NCBI GenBank assembly: GCA_028554755.1 | Contig: JAPTOF010000011.1 | Span: 6,166,501-6,230,500, forward strand | Length of the DNA: 64,000 nucleotides | Reading direction: 5' to 3' | Origin: Cordia subcordata | Taxonomy: Eukaryota > Streptophyta > Magnoliopsida > Boraginales > Cordiaceae | Part shown: positions 34,166 through 46,100 of the stretch, piece by piece | Position numbering within the stretch: the stretch's first letter is position 1 | How the letters are laid out: the number at the start of each line of letters is the position of its first letter | Program-made: the position numbers and the translations under genes | Notes under the pieces: model-generated | What the model was told of the DNA's origin: nothing | The model's input: only the letters and a program-made list of their open reading frames with translations | Databases searched by the model: none

Positions 34166-37100
34166 GTATGCTTTTACATGATTGAAGCTTTCTGATTTCT
34201 TTACTGAGGACTGTTGCTTAGATATATACATGGGAAATATTATTTTGTCCTGGACAAACATCCCCATGCTTCTTCCAGGTGAAAAGACTATAAGAATCTA
34301 CTCACTGATTTTCTCAGATAGTTAAATGATGTAGATGTTCTTTACATTCTTTATATTCTTTTTCCATTTCAAACTGCTTTCTTTGTTCCTTTGTTCAATC
34401 ATTCTTGATAAGCCTGTACCAGTGGTAACAGGCATGATGGCTAACAGTGATTCCATAGTTATTCAGGCAGAGTAAATTAGATGTAGTCAACACAGAAGTC
34501 ACGTCTCCATCCTTGGTGGCAAGTCCAAGTACAATAACTGGATGGTCTGGTTTCTCAAGATCAATTTCTGCTCCAGAAAGACAGATTGATCAATCAGAAT
34601 ACCTGGATCTAAACAATTATAGAGCAAGATCTATTAACAATGGGATGAAAAAATCCACCCTTTGTGCCACTGGAGGAGTGACTCCATTCGATGAGGATGG
34701 AAGCACTGATGGCTGGGATGGGATAGCAAGGAGAAGTCCGTCTGCGGGGTCACAGTTTTCATCAGGTTCATCCAGTGAAGTGAATGGTGATTCTCATAAG
34801 GATCATCATCATTTGTCTCATCCACCAAGCAGTATAGTAAGTCAACCATGTCATTATACCTGAAGGAGATTATTAACTGCATGTCTTTAATAATGTATGC
34901 TCATCATGGATCAAATGCTCTATTGTCCGCATACCATGCATTAAAATAAGAGATTATGCTTATCTAAAACTAAATCCTTCTATAAGCATTTCTAGCAATG
35001 AGATAAAGGCTTAGTGAAGTAAATCAATTGCATTTGATGTCTGCCCATTTACACTTTGTGGAGTTCCCGTTGATTTTTCTTTTTCGTTGCGAGTTCTCAT
35101 TGATTGATTTGTAAATATCAACAGGAGGCAAACATAGATGATGACCTTTATGATAGACTTCAGCAATTAGTTACGGATGCTGAAAAATCCAGGCAAGAGG
35201 CATATGAAGAATCAAAGAAACGGAGAAAAGCTGAAAAAGAAGCTATTGATGCTATCTGCAGGGTAAGCTATTATTTTGTGCTCATGACTCATCCAGCAAT
35301 TGCTCCTTGGTGCTTACCATTACTCTCACATCACCCACACTTCCAGCTCAGACCTTACATTTATTTAGCGCACACGGCATTGTATATTTCGGGGGAAATA
35401 TTGGAGCTTTGTTTCTTCTTTTCCAGATTCCAATTCAATGCTAAAACTCCCTGAACTCTTTAGTAATAGTGGGGTAACTCTTAACCTTGTACCAATTTGG
35501 GTGTTGGAGTTGACAAGATATTCAGGTGCAATTAATATACCACTTCGGTGTACCAAAAGAAGAAAAGTATGCTGCCAACATTTTACTAGTTTCTTTCTAT
35601 ATCTTTTATGAATAACTTAATGATGTCATGATGGCGTTAGGCTTTCAGCCATACTATGTGGACTCAGGACTTTTTAAGTTGCGAATGAATTGGTTGGTAA
35701 AATTTCTCAATCAGATTAGGGAAAAAAAGGTCTCATGTTGGTTACAATTTTGTTGAGAAGGTAAGAAGTATGTTCTTATCATACTAAAGTTTTTATCATC
35801 TTATTATTTTCTTTCTTTCTTTCTTTCTTTCTTTATTTATTTATTTTTTGGGGTGGAGGGTGGAATGATCCCAGTGCACTATGTCACCTTTTTGTTTCCT
35901 TGCTAAACCAATAAGTTAGAAACTCCTTTACCTTTCGCACCTGGAAGTTCTTATGTTCTTATTTGCGTAATTGGGCAACCACAATGTGAATCATTTAGTT
36001 TCCTTATTGATATATCTGTTGAATTATGAGGGGAGTGATTTATGTTAAACTTATTCTCAAGATTTGTGGAAAAGGAAAAAAGAGATAATCTTCATGGTAA
36101 TTTCTGTTAAAGGCTAAAGCATCCGAAGCTATATATGCCGAAGAGTTGAGAATGAAGAGAGAAATTGAGGAAGCACTCACACTAGGCAAGGAAGAAATTG
36201 ACAAGATGAAAGAGCAGCTAGATGAACTTGTGGAATATCTTCGAATTGCCCAGGAAAAAGAGTCCTCCCTGGAATACCAAGTGGCAAATTCTGATGGGAT
36301 GGTTCAGGAGCTGGAACAGAAGATACTATCTGCTGTTGATCTGTTGCAAAAGTACAAGAAAGAAAGGGATGAGTTGCAGGTGGAGCTTGATAATGCACTC
36401 AGAGAAGTTGAGGTGCTGAGGGAAAAACAAGCCCGGGAACCATCATATAGATCTATTCCTCGGTTCTTCTCAGAATTCTCATTTTTGGAGATTAAAGAAG
36501 CAACTCACAATTTTGACCCAATATTGAAGATTGGAGAAGGGGGCTATGGAAGTATATACAGAGGCCTCCTTCGCCAGACTGAAGTGGCTATAAAAATGCT
36601 ACACCCCAATAGCTTGCAGGGCCCTTTGGAATTTCAACAAGAGGTAAGATGGTTTAAGCATAATTCCTCGTGATAATGTTTCATTGGAGGTTAATGTTCT
36701 TCTTTTGATCTTTTACCATAACCTAAAGTGTATGATCTTGTGTTTCCTTTTCCCCCCTCGTGATTAATATCTTGTCAGATTTACAGTTCCATATTTGTAT
36801 GTAAGGATTTCTGAATGTTTGGACCAACCTTGTCTGATGTTTAAGAGGAAGTCTTTAGAATATTAATCTTCACTCTACGATTTGGTTAATTAAGGATGTT
36901 GGAAGAGAGATTTGTTACATAACCTAGTTCCTTCTGTTGTTTAATCCAAGGATGCCATCAAATGACGTCACAACTTCCACGCTTGCTTACTGATATTTGC
37001 TATCATTCTGATTGTTTATCCCGGATTCCAAAAAACAAATTCTGTCAAATTATATACCTTTGAACTGATCTTGAGAAATACTTTTGTATGTAACTGTGGA

Positions 37101-40100
37101 TTTGTTAGGTTTACTAGGAGAGATCAAATCTAATTTGAGCTGGGGAAGATGAATATTCCATTTCCCTCTTAGTCAGGAACAATGAGTTTGATTTTTGAGG
37201 GATCAAATAGTCTTTCCTTATGGAGGCATCCTGATACGAGCTTGGCAGTGGCATACTAGGAACTTGAGCCGCTAGTTAGGATCAAATTTTATAAGAGTTG
37301 GGGTGAGATAACATGTTCCATTTTCTTCTGTTAAAGTATATTTAGGGTTTTGTTGAAGGAGATAAGATATTAGGATTGAAGAGAATGGCTTGGTACATAT
37401 TGTGTACTTAGCCTAATTTATAACACTGGGCAATGACACAAAGTTTCCTAATCCATAACACAAAGTTTATTAATCCTCCAATGTGCGAGAATTACCATAA
37501 TGGAAAATTACCATAACACTACTACCATTGCCACAACGAAGACTTACCATAACACTACTAACAAATACTATATAATTACTAACACTTTCCCACAAGCTGG
37601 AGCATAAATATCATATGTGCCTAGCTTGTTACAAATGTACTCAATACGAGGACCTTTTAAGGATTTAGTCAAGAGATCAGCTAATTATTTGAACTAACAT
37701 ATGATGTAATTATTAAGAATCCTAAGGTTTCATCATAAAAACCAATTGGTCAATATGAGGAGTGACACAGGACCTTTTTATGATGATCTTGAATCTTGAG
37801 ATTTTCCAATGTAGGACTTCCTTATATGTTGTAACACCCCTTCACGTGTGATGCGAAATAGTGTCTACACTACTTGACAGATGGATTGAATTGGACTGGA
37901 TTGGACTTGGACCTAGATGGTAACTAGGAACTGAACTTGGATGGTCGTGTGACCCGAAATAACTAGATGAGTCACACGACCTGGAACCGAACTTGAATTA
38001 TTGTGTGGCCTAGAATAGGATATTGACCACCACGACCCAGAACGAACGCATTCCAGCTAGCTTGCAGGAATGGGCCACCACTTGAACAAATGTGCACAAT
38101 GAACGAGCTTGATAGGTTACACGTGGACATATGCGCAGCGTGAGAACTAGACCAAAAGCCTAGCTCTAATGCTATGTTGAAGGAGACAAGCCATATGAAA
38201 AACTTGAAGATGGTTAGAGCCATCACTAACAGTGGCTCTAGAAAAGAAATACTCATAAAGACTACATTGTAACTTCTTGATCGATTGTAGATACAATCGA
38301 ATGGCTTATTTATAGACCCGATAATGTGGTGGCCAAGACTAGAAGCTAGACTAATAAGATAACTTGGTAAGCAAGACTAGAATCTAGACTAATAAGGTAA
38401 CTTAGAGAGCAAGACTAAAAGCTAAAATAATAAGAAAACCAATTGGATTAATTATGTAATCTATACTATTGCCTAATCTAGTACCATAAAATAAGGAAAT
38501 ACATTAATAATCAAAATATTTTTCAACAGCCCCCCTCAAACTCAAGTGGTCTAATAGAGACCAGCTTGAGTTTGATAACCGAATTGCTAAGTAATGTTTG
38601 CACCATTGAATAAACGAATTATGTAATGAGTCCATCTGTAACAAAACTCAAACTAGAAGAACGAGAAAACTAGAACACTTGGAATGCAATCTGAACTTGA
38701 AGGTGCCTCTATGACGAGCTGCTAGGAACAAGAGCCATGAATGCCAAGAACCTTGAACAAGTGCTCAAACAAGCCAAAAAACTAAGAGCCAGTGCTCAAA
38801 CGAGCTAAAAACCAAGAACAGTGCTCAAGTGAGCCAGAAACCAAGAATAATGCTCAAACGAGCCAAGAACCAAGAATAACTAGTCAAACGAGCGAAAAAC
38901 CAAGAACAGTCAGGAACAATGCTCATACGAGCCAAGAACCAAGAATAGGCAGAAATGCCAAGAACCAAGAACAACCGAGAAAGGGATTGAGCTCAAACGA
39001 GCTAAAGCAAAAATCTTGCAAAACCAAGAATAGCCAAGAATCGAGAATTAAGAGCTCATACGAGCTAAAGCCAAAAACCAGGAAACCAAGAACTAAGACC
39101 GAAATGGTCTAAATAAGACAATAACAGAATATTGATGGAAACAATGAGATAGCAATGACACAGGCCACCAAGATGGTGGCTCTGATACCATGTTAAGAAT
39201 TCTGAGGTTCCATCATAAAAACCAATTGGTCAATATGAGGAGTGGCCTGGGACCTTTATATGGTGATCTTGAATATTGAGATTTTCCAATTTGGGACTTC
39301 TTTATATGTTGTAACAGTAACAATCTTATTAGCTAACACTTTACTCCTAACAAAGTGATAATCTACTTCAATGTGTTTAGTTCTTTCATGAAAGACTGGA
39401 TTGGTCGCAAAGCTTGATTATCGCATATTAACTTCATAGGCTAAGAGCAATCTTCTTCAAGTTCCTCTGGCAAGTGTTTCACCCAAATTAACTCACATAC
39501 CGCTAATGTCATAGCTTTATATTCAAATTCTGCACTTGAGCAAACTATGGCTGGTTGTTTCTTACTTTTCCAAGAGATGAGATTCCCACCAATGAACACA
39601 CAATAGCCAGAAGTGGACCTCCTATCATCCGGCCATCATGCCCAATCTGCATCAGAATAGCCAACGATGCTTATGCCTCCTGTCCTTTTGTATAATAGCC
39701 CTCTTCCTAGAGCACTTTTAATGTACTGTAGGATACGAATGACAGCATTCTAATGACTTTTTGGTGGTGAATTCAAGAATTGACTAATCACATTCACTGC
39801 AAAAGAAATATCTGGGCAAGTTAGAATAAGATAATTGAGCTTGCCAACCAACTTTCTGTATCTTCCTGGATCTTGTAATGGCGCCCCCTCATTTGGTACA
39901 AGTTTGACATTTAGGTCCATCGGGGACTCACAAGGTTTACACCCAAACATTCTTTCTTCTGTCAATATATCAAGTACATATTTATGTTGAGAAATAAAAA
40001 TACCTTCATTAAAACGGGCAACCTTGATGCCAAGAAAGTAGTGCAATTGTCCCAAGTCCTTCATTTGAAAGTGCTAATGTAAAGCCTTTAAGTCACATAT

Positions 40101-43100
40101 ACCTGTAAGATCATTCCCAGTTATGATGATATCATCAACATAAACAATTGGTAATAAGCGTTTCTCAACGGAAGTGTGTCGATAAAAGACCGAGTAATCA
40201 ACCCCCCCCACATCTTGTCAATCTAAATTCAATGACAACTTCACTGAATCGACCAAACCGTGCTCGATATGACTATTTAAGGCCATACAAAGATTTATTT
40301 GGCCGACATACCTTACCAGACTTCTCCTAAGCAACAAACCCTGGTGGTTGCTCCATGTATACCTCTTCTTCGAGTACACCATTAAGAAAATAAAATGGCC
40401 AATCAAACATAGCTGCAAAAGCAAGAAAAATATGGACCGAAGACATCTTAGCAACAAGAAAAAAGGTATCATCATAATCAACACCATAAACCTGTGTATT
40501 TCCCTTTGCCATAAGACGAGCCTTCAAGCGATCCACAGTGCCATCGGGAGAACACTTTACTATATAAACCTAACAACAGTCAACAACAATCTTCCCAGCA
40601 AGGAGATCAACCAAATCACATGTATCATTAGCTCGTAAAGTAGGCATCTCTTCTACCATCGCAGCATGTCAACCCAGATGACCAAGTGCTTCTGTTAAAT
40701 TGGACGTGACGGACACAGACGGGAGAGATGTGACAAGCGATCGATACAATGGTGACAGAGAGTGATAAGAAACAAAATTAGATATAGGACGTTTAGTAGT
40801 GCAAGAACGAGTACCTTTACAGAGTGCAATAGAAACATCTAAGTCGAAGGGTGGAGGGGGCAAAGGATTCAAAGAGGGCGAAGCCAGTGGCACAAAAGCA
40901 TCAGTAAGTGGACCAGCACATCGATGATAAGTCTTGAGGTATAGACGATCTAAGCGTGATAGGGCAGGATCAAGAGATGGTGGCACAAGCAAAGGCAAGA
41001 CAACTAATGGAGGACTAAAGAGGGGCACAGGAAAAGGAATATCATCAACCACCAATGTAGAAGAATAGGACGTAGAAGAAAAGAGGGGTTGAGACTCAAA
41101 AAATGTAACATTAGCACAGGAAAAGAACTTATTTAACTCAGGAGAGTAGCAACGATAGCTTTTTTTATGACGAGCATATCCAAGGAAAACACAGTTAATG
41201 GCATGTGGACCCAACTTATTAGCCCCAGGAGTCAAGATATGAACAAAGCAGACACAATCAAACACCTAGGTGGTACCAAATAAATAGACTAAAGGGGGAA
41301 AAGAACAAAAAAGGGTATTTGATTTTGAAGAACATAGGAAGGCATGCCATTGATGAGGTAACACGCAGTAATAATAGCGTTATCCCAAAAACAAAAAGGA
41401 ACATTCATATGAATAAAAAAGGTATAAGCAATCTCAATTAGATGCCTATTTTGCGCTCAGCAACTCCATTTTGCTGAGGGGTGTAAGCGCAAGGAGATTG
41501 ATTTATAATGTTGTTATTTTGAAGAAAAGAAGAAAAAGATGCAAAAAAATATAAAAAGATGCAAAAAAATATTCTTCGATATTATCACTTCACAAAATAT
41601 AAATAGATGCATTAAATTGATTTTTCACTTCAGCACAAGAGAGGGAAACATGGAAATTAGCTTAGAATGGTCTTTCATTAAATATAATCAAGTAACACAA
41701 GAGAAGTCATCAATAAAGGTAACAAAATAACAATACCCATATTTGGAGACATGACGACTAGGTCCCCAATATCAAAATGAACTAATTCAAATGAGGCATT
41801 GGCCCGCTTATTGACACGATTAACAAAAGACGTACGACTATGTTTACCTAACTAACAAGACTCACATTTGATATCCCTGATATTACCCTAACTCGGAACC
41901 ATGTGCTTAAGACTTATTAGGATGACCAAGATGACTACGAATGACTTTGGGTGTAGAAGCAGCTGTAAAAACAGTAGAAGAATCATCATCAGGATAGTAA
42001 AGGCCACCAGACTCATGTCTTGTGCCAATCTGCACGCGCGTTCTCTGATCCTGAATAACCACGGAATTAGATGTAACGGTAACAGAACAATTAAACAATT
42101 TGGTTAACTTACTAATAAATAAAAAATTGCAAGGGAAATCAGGAAGATATAAGACCGAAGAAAGGGTTATAGAGGATGTGGGACATGAGGAAGCAATACC
42201 AGACACAATAGTGGAAGTACCATTTGCAAGTTTGACAGGGGAGACTGATTGAGGGGGTTGAATATGAGAAAGAAGAGAACGATTACCGCTCGTATGGCCC
42301 GACGCACCAGAGTCTAAAATCTACTTACCAGCAATGGAGAAAGGAATGAGAAAGATATGCAGATGTAAAAGAGGCAACATGTGCAAAAGAAGCAGCAGAA
42401 AGTTGGGCAGCTTGCTGTGATGCTTAAAGCTAAAAAGAGTGCTTGTACTCTGCTTCATACAAGGTAAAGATAGGAGAATGGGAGTTGGTCTGCTGAGGTG
42501 GCGGAGCGGTCGGAGAAGATTCTTCATTGTCTATATGGGCGGCATTAGCACTACTAGAGGGTCGACCATGCAGATCCCAACATTTGTCCCTAATATGACC
42601 CAGCTTATTACAATAAGTACACTGTGGCCGAGAAACATTACCGGTTCACCCTCCTCCACGATTGACCACGACCACGACCACCATGGGAAGCATTATCCTA
42701 TCGTCCCCTAGGCTGAGGCTGCACAATCAGAGCAAATTTTTTTGATGGATTCTGGAAAGGATTCCCAATAAAAGGGCGATCAAGGCACGAATAAACTTCA
42801 AATATCGATAGTAACGCTGGTCCCAAAAAATCTGAGATCGAACGGACTTGTACTGAGGAGGAAGGCCACAAAGCATAAGCATAACAAAATATTGTTCACG
42901 TTGTTTTCTTGCAACATCAGTATCAATAGGGAAGATATCATTGTAATAAATTTTTTTTTTTTTGGGTTAAGAGAGGCAGACAACAAAAACCATGGATAAA
43001 TTAAACAAAAAATTCAAGAAAAAACATAAAACGACTGACTAAAAAAGAAAAGCAGGCGAAACTAAGCATGCTGGGATGGAGACGATGAAGACACCTCGGC

Positions 43101-46100
43101 GTGCGAACAGTAACCGGCTGTGAACAGTAACTGGTGGTATCTCTTTTTTAGTATTATTTTTTGTGTTTTGGTGGATTTTGTGGGTGTTAAGGTGGGTGAG
43201 TGTTTAGGGTTTGTTGATGAAAAAAAATTTTGGGTGGAAGAAATCCTAATGTCATGAACTAGTTCTAAATACCGTGTTGAAGGAGACAAGACACTAAGAT
43301 TGAGAATGGCTTGGTACATATTGTCTACTTAGCCTTATTTATAACATTGGATAATAACACAAAGTTTCCTAATCCATAATACAAAGTGTTCTAATCCTCC
43401 GATGTGGGAGAATTACCATAACAGAAAATTACCATAAAACTACTAATATTACCATAACGGAGACTTACCATAACACTACTAACAAATACTAATAATTACT
43501 AACAGATTTTAATGTTATTCTTTATATCGTGGGCACTAGCTAGGCTTGATTTGAGTGAGACTATAGGCTAGTCTCAGATTTTCTTAGAATTGTTTACTTT
43601 GTAGCCGTACTAGACTAGTTTCCCCATAATACTGGACAGTGTTATCAGCCTAGTTCCCAATTTTCAGTTTCTAAGCCTTAAAGGCTATAACTAGACTCTC
43701 ATATTGTATTTCTCTATTAAACATATAGACATTTTCTCTCCTCCTCTTCTAGAGACACCATTAGTGTCAGCTCCTGATGTCTTTAATTTTTCTCCTATTG
43801 TCTCTTGTTTTTCTTTTATTTGTTAGCCTGTGTCAACAGTCAACCATTGCATTCATCTCATTGCCATCATTTTACCCCTGCCACTGCTGGAATAGTGTTA
43901 TTTCTCTGTTTGCAACTCAAATACCATTTACGTTTTTATATAAACCGGTTTAAAACATAGTCTAGGGCTTTAGTCCCTCTGTTCATTCCTCGATTCTCGG
44001 CGCCATCGGGTCTGCTTCTTCCCAAGCATCATCGTCATCTCAGCTCTCGCCATTTCAACCCATATCTAATGTAGTCCACAGCTCATCTTTCATATCTAAG
44101 ATGGGGATGATTGACCTTTGGATTCAAGTAATAGCGAATAATGACAGTACTCCTTTCCAATTCTTCTTTTATGAACTTATCTACCTGAAATGCTTTGAAG
44201 CTTTCGCATAGCTGAGGAGATCAGCAGCGAACCGCTAATCTTGGTACCCACTGAATAATACGAACTGTTGTCGTGGTTTTTGTTTCCCCTAAATTTGTCT
44301 TCTAATTCTGTTTCCGTGGTCTCTGTTTCTCTACACTAAACCATCTGATTTTGTTTTGAATATCACTGGTTCTCAGCAACAGTTTTTGTCCTTGTAGTAT
44401 AGACTGAAGTGACTAAATCTTATTTGATTATTGATTTTATGTCAGGTCAATATTTTGAGTAAACTGAGGCATCCGAACCTTGTCACTCTAATAGGAGCCT
44501 GTCCTGAAGCTTGGACACTTGTCTATGAGTATCTTCCTAATGGAAGCCTTGACGATCGACTCAATTGCAAGGACAACACACCCCCTCTATCATGGCAAAC
44601 TCGAATCCACATTGTTGCTGAGCTCTGTTCTGTCCTTATATTTTTACATTCTTGCCGACCTCAAGGCATAGTACATGGCGATCTGAAACCTGCAAATATT
44701 CTGCTGGACACCAACTACGTGAGCAAGCTAAGTGACTTTGGGATCTGCTGCATCCTCACTCAAGATGAATTTTCAATCAACAATACTCTTCTGTCTTGCA
44801 ATACTGACCCAAAGGGCACTTTTGCATATATGGATCCGGAGTTCCTTGCAACTGGAGAGGTTACTCCTAAGTCAGATGTCTACTCATTTGGAATTATTTT
44901 GTTGAGGCTATTAACTGGGAGACCCGCACTAGGAATAACAAAGGAAGTCCAATATGCACTGGATAAAGGAAAATTGAAAGATTTATTGGATCCAGCAGCT
45001 GGGGACTGGCCATTCGTGCAAGCTAAACAGTTGGCTCACTTAGCAATGAGTTGCTGTGAAATGAACGGCAGGAACCGCCCTGATCTTTCTTCTGATGTAT
45101 GGAGGGTGCTTGAACCGATGAGAGTTTCATGTGGAGTTTCATCTTCACGACTAGGCTCTGAAGAACGTTACCAGATTCCATCATATTTCATCTGCCCCAT
45201 TTTCCAGGTTGGTAGCTTATGCTGATTACCTGGCTTATTACTACATGAGAAGCTTAAGTTTGATTTCCGCAGTCCATTACTAAATGAATAATCTAAGCCA
45301 GATATTTAAAACTTCAATAGGCCTTCTTTGCACTAATCAGTAATTCTATGTTACTTGAAAACCCTTCATCCACGCCCCAGAGAGAAAAGAGAACAAAGAA
45401 AAGAAACAAACAATGTTCAAATAACCAATTTTCAATCAATGGCTTTCTAAGGGCGAGAAGAGGCTATTACTAAGCAGCAATGCCAGGGACGAGGGAAATG
45501 GAACATTGTCAAAAAATACTGATTTCATGGTGGTTCAGAATGGCAAGAGGGTGGCATCTGAAATAGCCTAAATGGCAAAGTGGCTGATTCAGAGCACAGG
45601 CAATGCAATCTGGTTTGCAGCCACCACTGTTTTAGTCCTTGGCCTTCCACTCGTTATTGTTATAGACCGTGAACAGCAGTCCAGAAATCTTGATCCTCAT
45701 CAGCAGAGCCTCCTTGAAACCCCACCACCCATGGCCCAGAGATTTGACCCTTTTCCATCATGAGGGTGGTGGTTTTTTTATTTTTACCTAAATTGATTTT
45801 GTTTTTTCCTTTTCCCGGAGTGTGGCTTTCATGATAAAAAGATTTCTAATCCTAATATATTCAAAGATGTATATGTTGAGGCAAACTACTGAAGTTTTTA
45901 TCTACTATGTCAAAAACAAGCAGATATTTTCCTAATTCTCAGCTGAAGTTCTTAAGTTCTGGTAAAAAATTAGTTAGCATATAACTTTTGTTTGCTAAGA
46001 TCTAACTTCCTGCATCTCATTTCGATCTTTTCCCATTTCAGAAAATACCTGTTTTATGTCATTTTGTAAATGAAGTGATGATTTACGAGTTGGTTTGTCT

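Larger units (their letters stand above)
37711..39316 (-). mobile_element. Nonautonomous LTR element nested in the intron-7 copia, with an unrelated LTR in its middle
   Basis: Short LTRs (37711-37836 and 39191-39316) share accaattggtcaatatgagg and attttccaat and end ttgtaaca. The target duplication is GTAAT/GTAAC (37706-37710, 39317-39321). The primer site (TGGTATCAGAGCC on the minus strand) lies at about 39178-39190, next to the right LTR, so the element is minus. No gag or pol is visible. A different ~356-bp LTR-like sequence sits inside (38175-38530). Confidence 0.75.
37351..43504 (-). mobile_element. Ty1/copia retrotransposon in intron 7 of copy B, minus orientation
   Basis: LTRs 37351-37584 and 43275-43504 run TGTTGAAGG...ACTAACA and differ at roughly 20 positions by eye, so this element is clearly older than the one at 9466. 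The flanks GGTTT / GATTT match at 4 of 5. The PBS side lies left of the right LTR (cggtatttagaac on the minus strand), and a polypurine-like gggaaag abuts the left LTR. The coding remnants between, all minus, run zinc knuckle, protease, integrase, RT. A second LTR element interrupts the RNase H end (37711-39316). Confidence 0.85.

Noticed and set aside
38745..39090. CRISPR-like array
   Set aside because: Units are imperfect and contiguous without unique spacers, in plant nuclear DNA.
38792..39112. Asn/Gln/Ser-rich 106-codon frame
   Set aside because: It follows a 30-bp DNA tandem repeat inside an LTR element.
43980..44215. Ser/Gln-rich + strand stretch in intron 7 as an extra exon of copy B
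   Set aside because: Copy A has no counterpart, and exon 7 joins exon 8 in phase without it.
45572..45763. TOM9-like frame as a live small gene
   Set aside because: The homologous upstream part is in the same frame but separated by TAA, the N-terminus is missing and it lies inside an intron.
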